Origin: Arthrobacter jiangjiafuii
GTDB lineage: Bacteria; Actinomycetota; Actinomycetes; Actinomycetales; Micrococcaceae
DNA length: 64,000 nucleotides
NCBI RefSeq assembly: GCF_018622995.1
Contig: NZ_CP076022.1
Coordinates: 2,108,001-2,172,000, forward strand
Direction of reading: 5' to 3'
Shown: positions 18,286 to 26,254 of the stretch, piece by piece
How the letters are laid out: every line of letters starts with the position of its first letter
Numbering within the stretch: position 1 is the stretch's first letter
Translations under genes and position numbers: made by a program
Notes under the pieces: generated by a model
Seen by the model: the letters and a program-made list of their open reading frames with translations, nothing else
What the model was told of the DNA's origin: nothing
Database searches by the model: none

Positions 18286-18690
18286 CGAGTCACAATTTTC
18301 AGCATGTTTTCCAGCGCTTTCATGTTGTCGTCGCTGTTGGAGGCGATGAGGCTGTGGTTATCCATGAGGATGTTCCCTTCTTCGATGCTGTTGATCGCAC
18401 CGTCGAGTTCGTCGTCGTCGGGTCCGCGGTAGAAGTTCTGGTCGAACTCATCGCGATGAATGGGGCTGTTTCCATCCCACACAACCCCGTTACCCGTGAT
18501 GGGGCCTGTGTAGAAGCTGGTCATTCCGGTGAACGTCCCCGGAACGTAGGTGATCACGTGCCGTGTGTTGGGGTCTGGAGTGCCGATCATTTCCACAATC
18601 CGGGGCTAGAGGTAAAGCTGTACGTCCCCTGCTTCCATCTGCTTCAGGTATGCCACCGCGGAACTGAAGTTCCGCCTGCCGCCCGGAGCT
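18282..18690 (-). pseudogene. Truncated DUF1023-like hydrolase, copy A (catalytic core deleted)
   Basis: The readable frame downstream of 18596 gives MIGTPDPNTRHVITYVPGTF, then jumps directly to GVVWDGNSP and a C-terminus (DNHSLIASNSDDNMKALE). All of this aligns with copy C at 19494-20390. The central segment with the nucleophile elbow (GHSWG in copy C) is missing. Upstream, VAYLKQMEAGDVQLYL continues the alignment but ends in an in-frame TAG at 18606-18608, beside a short deletion. The gene is dead as a hydrolase. Its last codons still couple to lipoprotein A. Confidence 0.78.
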
Positions 18691-18716
18691 GCCAACCGCC
18701 ATGATCGAAGTCCGCA

Positions 18717-18957
18717 ACTCAGCCGTCTGGCTGGTTCATCTCGCTGCAGGGCACGCGACAGGTATTTTCAACGCCTCCGGCAACCCGCTTCCGTTCCCCG
18801 AAGACGTCAGGATCACCCAATCTGCTACTGGCGATGTCCAGTTCCATAGCCTGCGTCCGCGCCTTGGCTTCCCGCCACATCACCCTTTTTCGCCACGGGT
18901 GTGTCCCCTTCCGCTGAACCCGCAGGTGTCGGTACAGAACTCACTGCGCAGGGAACC
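18717..18957 (-). pseudogene. Lipoprotein remnant, copy B
   Basis: Immediately downstream of the copy C stop the DNA again resembles the lipoprotein family. A region equivalent to the spacer and first helix of copy C (nucleotide match strongest over 18830-18930, encoding REAKARTQAMELDIA) is present, without signal peptide and with broken frames. Beyond ~18800 the similarity fades. It is best read as the leftover of a third module collapsed by deletion. Confidence 0.7.
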
Positions 18958-19497
18958 CTAGAACTTCCCACGCTTATACTTGCCGTCATCGACCCAGGCG
19001 AAGCAGACAGAACCCGAAGCAATACGGATCGTACCGGGATCCCCTCCCGCTCCGATGATGTACATTTCTGCGGTATCAGGAGAGCGCAACTGCACTTCAT
19101 AGTGTCCCGCCGGAGCGGGGTCCCGGATTTTAATGGTGAACCGGCTGTCCTTATACTTCGCTTGAATGGCCCTAACGAGAGGCTCCGGCTCAGTCCCTGC
19201 AGTCAAAGTAACAGTGGTGGCCCCGTGCCAGTTCACCAAAGTATCGCTGCAATCGATCACAGCACCCGTCGGGAGCTGATCCACCGTGGCCACTTTATCT
19301 GCGGGAATGGAATTGGCGATTTCCAGTTCCATAGCCTGCGTCCGGGCCTTGGCTTCCTGCCACGTCAACTCTATATCCACGGGTGCGTCCCTCTCCGTTG
19401 AACTCCCAGGTGTCGGCGCCACGGACGAATCGTCTGCGCAACCAGTAAGGCCTAACAGCAGCACAAAAACTGCGGCAGTGCGTCGTACTCGAATCAT
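18958..19497 (-). CDS. Small lipoprotein, copy C of a tandem family
   Basis: This 179-residue predicted lipoprotein has the signal peptide MIRVRRTAAVFVLLLGLTGC with Cys20 in the lipobox GLTGC. Its mature domain is paralogous to copy A (shared LTWQEAKARTQAMELEIA, TTVTLTAGTEPEPLVRAI and IASGSVCF). The family is not recognised. The ATG at 19497 overlaps the stop of the hydrolase frame (19494) by ATGA. The codons are AT-richer than in comEA or comEC. It appears intact although its hydrolase partner is frameshifted. Confidence 0.75.
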   Translation of the reverse strand: MIRVRRTAAVFVLLLGLTGCADDSSVAPTPGSSTERDAPVDIELTWQEAKARTQAMELEIANSIPADKVATVDQLPTGAVIDCSDTLVNWHGATTVTLTAGTEPEPLVRAIQAKYKDSRFTIKIRDPAPAGHYEVQLRSPDTAEMYIIGAGGDPGTIRIASGSVCFAWVDDGKYKRGKF

Positions 19498-20390
19498 TCC
19501 GTCACCTCTCGGTACATGTCCTCAAGCGCTTCTGCATTGTCTGCGCTATCACTCGCAATGAGAGAGTGGTCCTCCATCGATATATCAGGCAGCTTGGTTC
19601 CACGATTAGGTCTATAGTACTTGTGTTGCGTAAACGAATCATGCTTGCCGGGAACATTACCGTCCCAAACCAACCCTCCTGGGATATTTTGCGTCCTATG
19701 TAAGGCATCCGCACCGTAAACATAGTTCGAGTACGCCGTATCCGCATCCGGCACCCAGTCTTCTTGCATCCCGGCCCCAGACAGGGAAATGGATTTGTCA
19801 TAGTCGGCACCATAGATTTCAGAACTCGTGAGGTTTTGATACCCCCAGCTATGCCCGATGCCGATCTGCTCAGTGCCCTGAAGCAGCGGGTCCGTTCGCA
19901 TCCCTTGCTGGAAGCCCGCCAACTGCTTACCGGCGTCTAGGCCAAGCTGTGGATCATTGGCTTCACCGAGACGCTTCAGGTCATGCCCACCCTCTCGCTG
20001 GTCTTCCCCGGGAAGAGCCCGTCCTTATAAACGAACGCGACCGTATGCGGATCCAAGCGCGTTATGTAACGCGAGACCTGCCGAACTTCAAGATTATAGA
20101 AACTCTTCAGACTCGTGAATGTTCCGGGAATATACGTGATCGTGCGCTGCGTGTTCTGGTCCGGGGTGCCGAGCATTTCAATGATCCGCGACTTCTCGCG
20201 ATCATACAAATATATCTGTACTTCCCCGGAACCGACCCTCTTCAGGTAATCGATTTCCTTCGCCAGAAACTCGTGCCATTCCGTGGTCACGTCGCCGAGT
20301 ATTGGGAGTTCCTCGGCATGAACGTACGCACGGTAAATCCGACAACGCACCCGACCGTCTTTGCAGAGGGCAGTCCCGCCCTCCGGGCTG
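19494..20390 (-). pseudogene. Frameshifted DUF1023-like alpha/beta hydrolase, copy C
   Basis: Two frames join into one protein. The upstream frame (to the stop at 19976) reads EIDYLKRVGSGEVQIYLYD, MLGTPDQNTQRTITYIPGTF and DPHTVAFVYKDGLFPG. The downstream frame reads DQREGGHDLKRLGEANDP, EQIGIGHSWGYQNLTSSEIY (nucleophile elbow GHSWG) and EDHSLIASDSADNAEALEDM. One base inserted near 20006-20012, in a CCCCGGG run, would restore a single frame. The pattern resembles DUF1023 hydrolases, common in actinobacteria. No clear start or complete N-terminus is visible. It could be a real mutation or a sequencing error. Confidence 0.72.
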
Positions 20391-20630
20391 AATTCGATAC
20401 TGATGCACCTGAGAAGTCGTACAGTATCGGGGCTACTGCCCCCTGCTCACCGGGCGACGCGATTGCATTGAATGACGAGGACGACGCAGAGCGGGATCAG
20501 GACAAAGTTCTCCCCGGCGACGAAGGCCTCGTCCTACAAGACCCTCCGCAATAACTCCACGATTCAGCTACAACCGAAACCTGGCAACCCGTGCCAAAGT
20601 CAGGTATCTCAGGGCCGCGCATTGGGAGCC
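20391..20630. other. AT-richer remnant DNA between the hydrolase pseudogene and comEA
   Basis: About 240 bases in which I see no supported gene. The hydrolase frame can be followed leftward only from roughly 20390. The DNA between there and the comEA stop gives no recognisable protein on either strand. It probably contains the lost hydrolase N-terminus or the left junction of the inserted segment. Confidence 0.5.
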
Positions 20631-21464
20631 CTAAACCGTGATCAGCGGAAGAAGTGCCGCCAGCATGGTCTCCCCGATACCAGGAACGGCGTCGAGATCT
20701 TCCGGCCGCGAAAATGCCCCGTGCGCCTGCCGCCAAGCCACAATCCGCTCGGCGATCACAGGGCCCACCCGCGGCAGGGTGTCCAGCTCCTGGACCGAGG
20801 CGGTGTTGAGGTTGATCAAGGCGCCTGCGGTCGACCCCGCGCCAGTGCCGGCTTCCGTGCCGGTTCCGGTTCCTGTTCCACTGCCCAGGCTGCCGTCGGG
20901 CGGCTGGGCAGCCGATACGGGACGCGGCGGATCGCCGATACGGGGCACCAGCACCATTGCCCCGTCCTGCAGGGCAGCCGCCAGGTTCACGGCGGCCAGG
21001 TCAGCGTCAGGCGCCGCACCGCCGGCGGCATCGACTGCATCAACAGTGCGGCTGCCGGCGGGAACGCGGACGACGCCCGGGTGCATCACGGCACCGGCTA
21101 TGTGGACGACCAGGACGGCAGGCACGGCTGCAGGCGTTTCATTGCCGGAAGAAGAGTTGTTGCCGGCAGCAGACCCGGTCGGGGTCCCACCGGCTTCGCC
21201 GGCGGCATCGCCAGGGACCGGAGACCCACCGTGGCCCCCTCCCGTGGACGGGGCGTCCCCGGCCTGCGGCGGATCCAATTCCACGCTGCTGACCTCGATA
21301 TCGTCCCCTCCGCGGAACACGGCAAAGGCCGCAGCCGTACCGAGCAACAGGGACACCGCCAGGACGGCCGCCCGGAATGACAACTGCCACCGCCGGCGGA
21401 TCGGAAGTCGGGTGCCTGGATCGTCGGCTGCGGAGGGCTCGGTGTCCCAGCGGTGCTCTGCCAT
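20631..21464 (-). CDS. comEA: ComEA family DNA-binding protein (intact copy)
   Basis: ComEA is a membrane-anchored receptor that binds incoming DNA during transformation. In the 277-residue product a transmembrane helix lies at ~28-50. A Gly/Ser-rich linker follows, then an SLBB domain (VVHIAGAVMHPGVVRVPAGS), another Gly/Thr linker, and a C-terminal double helix-hairpin-helix (INLNTASVQELDTLPRVGP and PEDLDAVPGIGETMLAALLP). The ATG at 21464 is supported by the identical start in the remnant at 17615. It is now separated from comEC by the hydrolase-lipoprotein array. Confidence 0.92.
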   Translation of the reverse strand: MAEHRWDTEPSAADDPGTRLPIRRRWQLSFRAAVLAVSLLLGTAAAFAVFRGGDDIEVSSVELDPPQAGDAPSTGGGHGGSPVPGDAAGEAGGTPTGSAAGNNSSSGNETPAAVPAVLVVHIAGAVMHPGVVRVPAGSRTVDAVDAAGGAAPDADLAAVNLAAALQDGAMVLVPRIGDPPRPVSAAQPPDGSLGSGTGTGTGTEAGTGAGSTAGALINLNTASVQELDTLPRVGPVIAERIVAWRQAHGAFSRPEDLDAVPGIGETMLAALLPLITV

Positions 21465-21591
21465 GCACTGAACCTAGAGCGGCGTTGGACGCCCTATGGC
21501 AGCTCCTGCCGCGAATGTGTGCGCTTCCCGCCTCGCCGCCGCATGGATGGCTTCTGTGCAGGAGGGCGCGGTCTGGGAATGACGGCAGGGA

Positions 21592-22635
21592 TCAGGCCCG
21601 GGTCTCGGGCTGTGTTACCGGCGGTGTTCCAGTAGTGGTTCCCGATGATGTTCCGGCAGCATCCGGAGGTACCGGTCCCGCAGGCAAGGCGGCAGGATCC
21701 GTAACCGTTCCCACCACGGCCACGGCGAGCACGCCAAGCCCGGCATGGGCGGCCAGGACAGCCGGCAGCGAGCAGATCATCAGCTCAGCGTCGGGAGCGT
21801 CACCGGCAATGGCACCGGCCAGCCGTTCGGCCTCGGCTTCATTCCCGAAGTGGTGCACAGCCACACGTACCCGGCCGGACCGTGCCGCAATTTCCTGCTG
21901 CACGAGTTCGGTGAGCCGGGCCAGGGCGCGGGGCGCCGAACGCACCCGCTCCAGCGGAACCACCTTGCCCTCGCGCACCACCAGGATCGGCTTGACCGCA
22001 AACAGGGTACCGAGCCAGCCCGCAGCTGCACCGATCCGGCCGCCGCGGCGCAGCTGCTCCAGGCTCGGCACATAAAAGAGGAGCGTGCTGGAAGCTGTGG
22101 CAGCGCGGGCCGCCGCCTCCACGGACGTGGCCGAGCCGCCGTCGCGCGCTTCTTCGGCAGCCGCCGCCACGGCAAACCCCAGGCCCATGGCCACCGAAGC
22201 GGTATCTATGACAGTCACGGGCACCGGCGCCGTACGGGCAGCAAGCCGGGCAGAATCAACGGTTCCAGACAGATGGGCAGACAGGTGCAGGGAAATGATG
22301 GCAGAGCAGCCGGCCGCAGCCAGCTCGGCGTAGGCTGCCTCGAACTTCCCCGGGGAAGGCCGGGAAGTACGCACCTCGGAGCCCTGCGCCAACGCCAAAG
22401 CGAGGGCACCGATCATGCGGTCGGTGCCCTCGCCGTAAATCTGGTCGCCGATCATGACCGGCATCGGAACTACCCGCACCAGATCCGTGACGGCGGCTGA
22501 TTCAGCCCAACCGTCCGGAAGCGCGGCAGTGGAATCGGTGACCACGCCGACCCGCGGGGCGGAGGCAGCGCCGGGATTCCGGCCCCGCCCCCGCTTCGCC
22601 CGCGCAGCAAGCTTCTGGCGCCAATCCACATTCAT
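21592..22635 (-). CDS. DegV family (fatty-acid-binding) protein
   Basis: This 347-residue cytoplasmic protein is of the DegV/FakB fold, which binds a fatty acid. In Firmicutes such proteins present fatty acids to the FakA kinase. The N-terminus is basic (about residues 1-28). The DegV core begins VGVVTDSTAALPD and includes TSRPSPGKFEAAYAELAAAG and SLHLSAHLSGTVDSARLAA, which hold the ligand-binding Ser/Thr residues. The C-terminal ~50 residues form a Pro/Thr-rich tail. It lies between comEA and leuS and shows no obvious operon partner. No fakA is in the window. Confidence 0.88.
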   Translation of the reverse strand: MNVDWRQKLAARAKRGRGRNPGAASAPRVGVVTDSTAALPDGWAESAAVTDLVRVVPMPVMIGDQIYGEGTDRMIGALALALAQGSEVRTSRPSPGKFEAAYAELAAAGCSAIISLHLSAHLSGTVDSARLAARTAPVPVTVIDTASVAMGLGFAVAAAAEEARDGGSATSVEAAARAATASSTLLFYVPSLEQLRRGGRIGAAAGWLGTLFAVKPILVVREGKVVPLERVRSAPRALARLTELVQQEIAARSGRVRVAVHHFGNEAEAERLAGAIAGDAPDAELMICSLPAVLAAHAGLGVLAVAVVGTVTDPAALPAGPVPPDAAGTSSGTTTGTPPVTQPETRA

Positions 22636-22683
22636 CTTTGCCCCCGGCCCGCTGCGCGTCGTCTTCCCCGTCCTGCGGTCAGC

Positions 22684-25182
22684 CTACGCGGGAACGACGT
22701 TCACGAGCTTGGGCGCCCGCACGATCACCGTGCGGATGCCTCGCCCGTCGAGCGTCTTCTGCACAGCATCCGAGGCCAGCGCCAGTTCGCGCAGGTCCTC
22801 TTCGCTGATATCGGCCGGGACCTCGAGCCGGTCACGGACCTTGCCCTGGACCTGGACGACGGCGGTGACCGTGTCCTGAACCAGCAGTGCCTCGTCGACG
22901 GCCGGCCAGCCGGCGTTGGCCACCGAGGCCGGGCGGCCCAGCAGGGACCACAGGTCCTCGGCGGTGTACGGGGCGAACAGGCTCAGGATGATGGCCACGG
23001 TCTCGGCGGCTTCACGGACTGCGGGGTCCGCGCCGCCGACACCGGAGTCGATCGCCTTGCGGGTGGCGTTGACCAGTTCCATGGTCTTGGCCACCACAAC
23101 GTTGAACTTGTTGTTCTCCAGCAGATCGGTGGCATCGGCAATGGTGCGGTGCGTCAGGGCGCGCAGCTTCTTGTCGCCTCCGGCGAAGCCGACGCCGGGT
23201 TCGCTGGTGACACCTTGGCCCAGGCGCCAGGCGCGGGCCAGGAACTTGGCCGAGCCCGACGGCGAAACGTCCGCCCAGTCGACGTCGTCCTCCGGCGGGG
23301 AGGCGAAGATCATGGTCAGGCGCACGGCGTCCACGCCGAACTTGTCCAGCTGCTGGCCCAGGTCCACACCGTTGCCGAGGGACTTGGACATGGCCTTGCC
23401 GCCATTGAGGACCTGGCCCTGGTTCAGCAGCGAGCTGAACGGCTCACTGGTTTCCAGCAGGCCCATGTCATGGACGACCTTGGTGAAGAAGCGCGCGTAG
23501 AGCAGGTGCAGGATGGCGTGCTCGACGCCCCCCACGTACTGGCCCACCGGCATCCAGTTCTTGGCAGCTTCGGGATCGAACGGTCCGTCGGTGTAATGCG
23601 GAGAGACAAAGCGCATGAAATACCAGGACGAATCCACGAAGGTGTCCATGGTGTCGGTGTCGCGCTTGGCCGGACCGTCGCAGGACGGGCACGGGACGTT
23701 GACCCAGTCCTCGACCGAGGCCAGCGGCGAGGTGCCCTTGGGGGCCAGTGCCTCGCCGCGCAGCCCGGTGGGCAGCGTAACCGGCAGCTGGTCATCGGGA
23801 ACCGGAACCTCGCCGCAGTTTTCGCAGTGGATGATCGGGATCGGGGTGCCCCAGAACCGCTGGCGGGAGAGCAGCCAGTCGCGCAGCCGGAAGTTCACGA
23901 ACTTCTCGCCGGTGCCCTGTTCTTCGAGCATGGCGATGGCGGCCGGGATCGCTTCGGACTTCGGCAGTCCGTCCAGCTTGCCGGAATTGATCAGCGTGCC
24001 CTCGCCGGTGGTGGCGGTGCCGGAGACGGACGGATCCTCTTCACCGGTGTCCAGGACCGGGCGCACCGGCAGGTCGAAGGTCTTGGCGAAGTCCAGGTCG
24101 CGCTGGTCATGCGCGGGCACGGCCATGATCGCGCCGGTGCCGTAGTCGGCCAGCACGTAGTCGGCGGCCCAGACGGGCAGCTTCTCGCCGTTGAGCGGGT
24201 TCACGGCGTAGCGGCCCGTGAACACGCCGGTCTTGACGCGTTCGGTGGACTGCCGCTCAATGTCCGAGAGTGCCTTGACCTGCTCGCGGTAATCCAGCAG
24301 GGCGTCCATGTGCTCGTCGGTGGTCAGCTCGACGGCCAGCGGGGCGTCGGCTGCAACGACGAAGAACGTTGCCCCGTACAGGGTGTCCGGGCGGGTGGTG
24401 AAGACCGTGACCTGCTCGGCCGGCTTGTCGCCGTCGGCTTCGATGTTGAACCGGACGTGCGCGCCTTCGGAGCGGCCGATCCAGTTCTTCTGCATGGCCA
24501 GCACACGCTCGGGCCAGTGGCCCTTGAGCTGGTCCATGTCATCGAGCAGCCGGTCGGCGTAATCGGTGATCTTGAAGTACCACTGGTTCAGGGACTTCTT
24601 GGTGACCTGGGTGCCGCAGCGTTCGCAGGCGCCGTTGACGACCTGCTCGTTCGCCAGCACGGTCTGGTCCTTCGGGCACCAGTTGACTGGGGAATTCTTC
24701 CGGTAGGCCAGGTTCCGCTCGTAGAAGCGCTTGAAGAGCCACTGGGTCCAGCGGTAGTACTCGGGATCCGAGGTCTGGATCCGGCGGGACCAGTCAACAC
24801 TGATGGCGTAGCGCTTGAACGACGCCGCCTGGGTGTCGATGTTGCGGTACGTCCAGTCGCTGGGGTGGGCGTTGTTCTTGATCGCGGCGTTCTCCGCCGG
24901 CAGGCCGAAGGAGTCCCAGCCGATCGGGTGCAGCACGTCATAGCCCAGCTGGCGCCAGTAGCGCGCGACGACGTCGCCCATGGCGAACGCCTCGGCGTGG
25001 CCCATGTGCAGGTCGCCGGAGGGGTACGGGAACATGTCCAGCACGTAGCGGCGTTCCTTGGAACCGTCGTCGGCGGGCTTGAACACGCCGAGCTCATCCC
25101 AGACCGCCGGCCACTTCTGCTCGATGTCCGCAAAACTGTAGACGGCCTCTTCAGACTCATCCGTCTGTGACTGCGTACTCAC
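22684..25182 (-). CDS. leuS: Leucyl-tRNA synthetase
   Basis: LeuRS charges tRNA-Leu. The 832-residue class I enzyme has the HIGH-equivalent [15 protein letters not shown], a CP1 editing domain in the middle, a zinc-type cysteine pair region ([14 protein letters not shown]), and the KMSKS-equivalent [12 protein letters not shown]. It ends in a small C-terminal domain ([16 protein letters not shown]). The frame is open to 25326, but the GTG at 25182 (MSTQSQTDE) has AGAGG upstream and gives normal length. A leucine leader peptide and terminator precede it, pointing to attenuation by charged tRNA-Leu. Confidence 0.95.
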   Translation of the reverse strand: MSTQSQTDESEEAVYSFADIEQKWPAVWDELGVFKPADDGSKERRYVLDMFPYPSGDLHMGHAEAFAMGDVVARYWRQLGYDVLHPIGWDSFGLPAENAAIKNNAHPSDWTYRNIDTQAASFKRYAISVDWSRRIQTSDPEYYRWTQWLFKRFYERNLAYRKNSPVNWCPKDQTVLANEQVVNGACERCGTQVTKKSLNQWYFKITDYADRLLDDMDQLKGHWPERVLAMQKNWIGRSEGAHVRFNIEADGDKPAEQVTVFTTRPDTLYGATFFVVAADAPLAVELTTDEHMDALLDYREQVKALSDIERQSTERVKTGVFTGRYAVNPLNGEKLPVWAADYVLADYGTGAIMAVPAHDQRDLDFAKTFDLPVRPVLDTGEEDPSVSGTATTGEGTLINSGKLDGLPKSEAIPAAIAMLEEQGTGEKFVNFRLRDWLLSRQRFWGTPIPIIHCENCGEVPVPDDQLPVTLPTGLRGEALAPKGTSPLASVEDWVNVPCPSCDGPAKRDTDTMDTFVDSSWYFMRFVSPHYTDGPFDPEAAKNWMPVGQYVGGVEHAILHLLYARFFTKVVHDMGLLETSEPFSSLLNQGQVLNGGKAMSKSLGNGVDLGQQLDKFGVDAVRLTMIFASPPEDDVDWADVSPSGSAKFLARAWRLGQGVTSEPGVGFAGGDKKLRALTHRTIADATDLLENNKFNVVVAKTMELVNATRKAIDSGVGGADPAVREAAETVAIILSLFAPYTAEDLWSLLGRPASVANAGWPAVDEALLVQDTVTAVVQVQGKVRDRLEVPADISEEDLRELALASDAVQKTLDGRGIRTVIVRAPKLVNVVPA

Positions 25183-25283
25183 TGTTGTCGCCTCTGTCCT
25201 CAAAGAAATCCTGTTGATCCGCGGTTCCCGGTCCATGCCGGTTCCGCCGCTTAAAACGCAAGTTCCGTCACGCTCTCCCCCAG

Positions 25284-25316
25284 ACACACAAAAGCCCCTC
25301 GGCAGGCAAGGGGCTT
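25284..25316 (-). terminator. Attenuator terminator in the leuS leader
   Basis: On the minus strand AGCCCCT (25315-25309) pairs with AGGGGCT (25299-25293) around a 9-base loop and is followed by TTTTGTGTGT. It lies between the leucine leader peptide and leuS, more than 100 bases ahead of the leuS start. A second stem, CCGCGCAC/GTGCGCGG (25319-25339), lies between the leader stop and this terminator. Confidence 0.82.
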
Positions 25317-25339
25317 GGCCGCGCACGAACGGTGCGCGG

Positions 25340-25366
25340 CTACCTAAGGAGGAGGGAAGCGTTCAT
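25340..25366 (-). CDS. Leucine leader peptide of the leuS attenuator
   Basis: A nine-codon frame starts at ATG 25366 with GTGGAAAG directly upstream and encodes MNASLLLR then TAG. It has three consecutive leucine codons (CTC CTC CTT) just before the stop. Two hairpins follow, the second being an intrinsic terminator, and then leuS. This is the architecture of a ribosome-mediated transcription attenuator: stalling at Leu codons when Leu-tRNA is scarce would favour read-through into leuS. Classical attenuators have been predicted for leuS in some Streptomyces. The alternative antiterminator pairing is not resolved here. Confidence 0.8.
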   Translation of the reverse strand: MNASLLLR

Positions 25367-25435
25367 CTTTCCACTTTACAACAGCACCGCCCGTACACCA
25401 GCCGAACCGCGGGTGCGTGAAGCGGCGGGAAGCGG

Positions 25436-26113
25436 TCAGCGAAGCGCCGGGCGGGCCATCGAGTACAGCAGCGAATCCTCCCACTGCCCGCGGATCAGCT
25501 TGTGCGCCGGAAGCCGCCGCTTTAGGACCATGCCGGTCTTCTCGAGCACCCGGGCAGAGGCTTCGTTGCCGGGGCGGCAGGTCGCGGAAATCCGGTCCAG
25601 TCCCAGCACGGTGAAGCCAAAATGTACGACGGCGGCGGCGGCCTCGGTTGCGTAGCCACGGTTCCAGTGCTCGGCGGCGATGACGTAGCCGGTTTCTGCG
25701 GTGCGGCCTCCGGTGCCGGAGGTTTCCGGGTCGGGTGCTTCCGCGTTGAGTGCAGCCGGCTCGGGTGCTGCCAGGTCGGGCTGTGCCTGGTCGAGTGTCA
25801 GGCCCACGGAGCCAAACGGAGCGCCGCCGTCCTTCAGGGTGAGCGCAAAGGTATAGGCCTGCCGCGGCACGGTCGCTTCTTCGGCCAGGCAGGCGGCAAG
25901 GAAACCGCGGCTGTCCTGCAGCGTGTTCGGCCCCCATTCCACGAACTGTGTCAGCCGCGGATCGGAGGCGAAGCGGTGCACGGCGGCCAGGTCCCCCGAG
26001 GTGTAGGGGCGCAGGGTCAGCCGGAGCGTGTGCAGCACCAGCGGCTCCGGCAGGTCCAGGGGTTTGTGCAGTTCCAGCGTTTCAGGCAGCTCCATGTGCC
26101 GATTCTGCCGCAC
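25436..26113 (-). CDS. GNAT family N-acetyltransferase (RimJ-like)
   Basis: This 225-residue enzyme is of the RimJ/RimL-type GNAT fold, using acetyl-CoA on an unknown amine. The N-terminal TLRLTLRPYTSGDLAAVHRF is followed by the acetyl-CoA-binding segment AAEHWNRGYATEAAAAVVHF and the C-terminal NEASARVLEKTGMVL, both characteristic. A ~45-residue Ala/Pro/Glu-rich insertion interrupts the sheet before that segment. The GTG at 26113 has AAGGA upstream. The ATG at 26095 is possible. It is divergent from the sigma factor gene. Confidence 0.82.
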   Translation of the reverse strand: MRQNRHMELPETLELHKPLDLPEPLVLHTLRLTLRPYTSGDLAAVHRFASDPRLTQFVEWGPNTLQDSRGFLAACLAEEATVPRQAYTFALTLKDGGAPFGSVGLTLDQAQPDLAAPEPAALNAEAPDPETSGTGGRTAETGYVIAAEHWNRGYATEAAAAVVHFGFTVLGLDRISATCRPGNEASARVLEKTGMVLKRRLPAHKLIRGQWEDSLLYSMARPALR

Positions 26114-26254
26114 AAATGCTGATTCCTTCGCCTTACGTATCTTTTCGGAGCGTCCGTGCGTCTACCGGATAGAAACGTGGCACAGTGCCATGCTTTTGGA
26201 CGAGCCGACCGTGAAGCGTGCTGCGCACAGGGTCCTTGGGAAAAGGGGAAGTAG

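Noticed and set aside
19949-20554. Plus-strand frame across the hydrolase pseudogene
   Set aside because: The minus strand shows paralogy with copy A. The plus frame persists only because the minus reading is shadowed, and it has no homology or start context.
25284-25440. T-box riboswitch upstream of leuS
   Set aside because: There is no convincing T-box TGG-ACC-GCG motif. The Leu-rich leader peptide plus terminator explains the region better.
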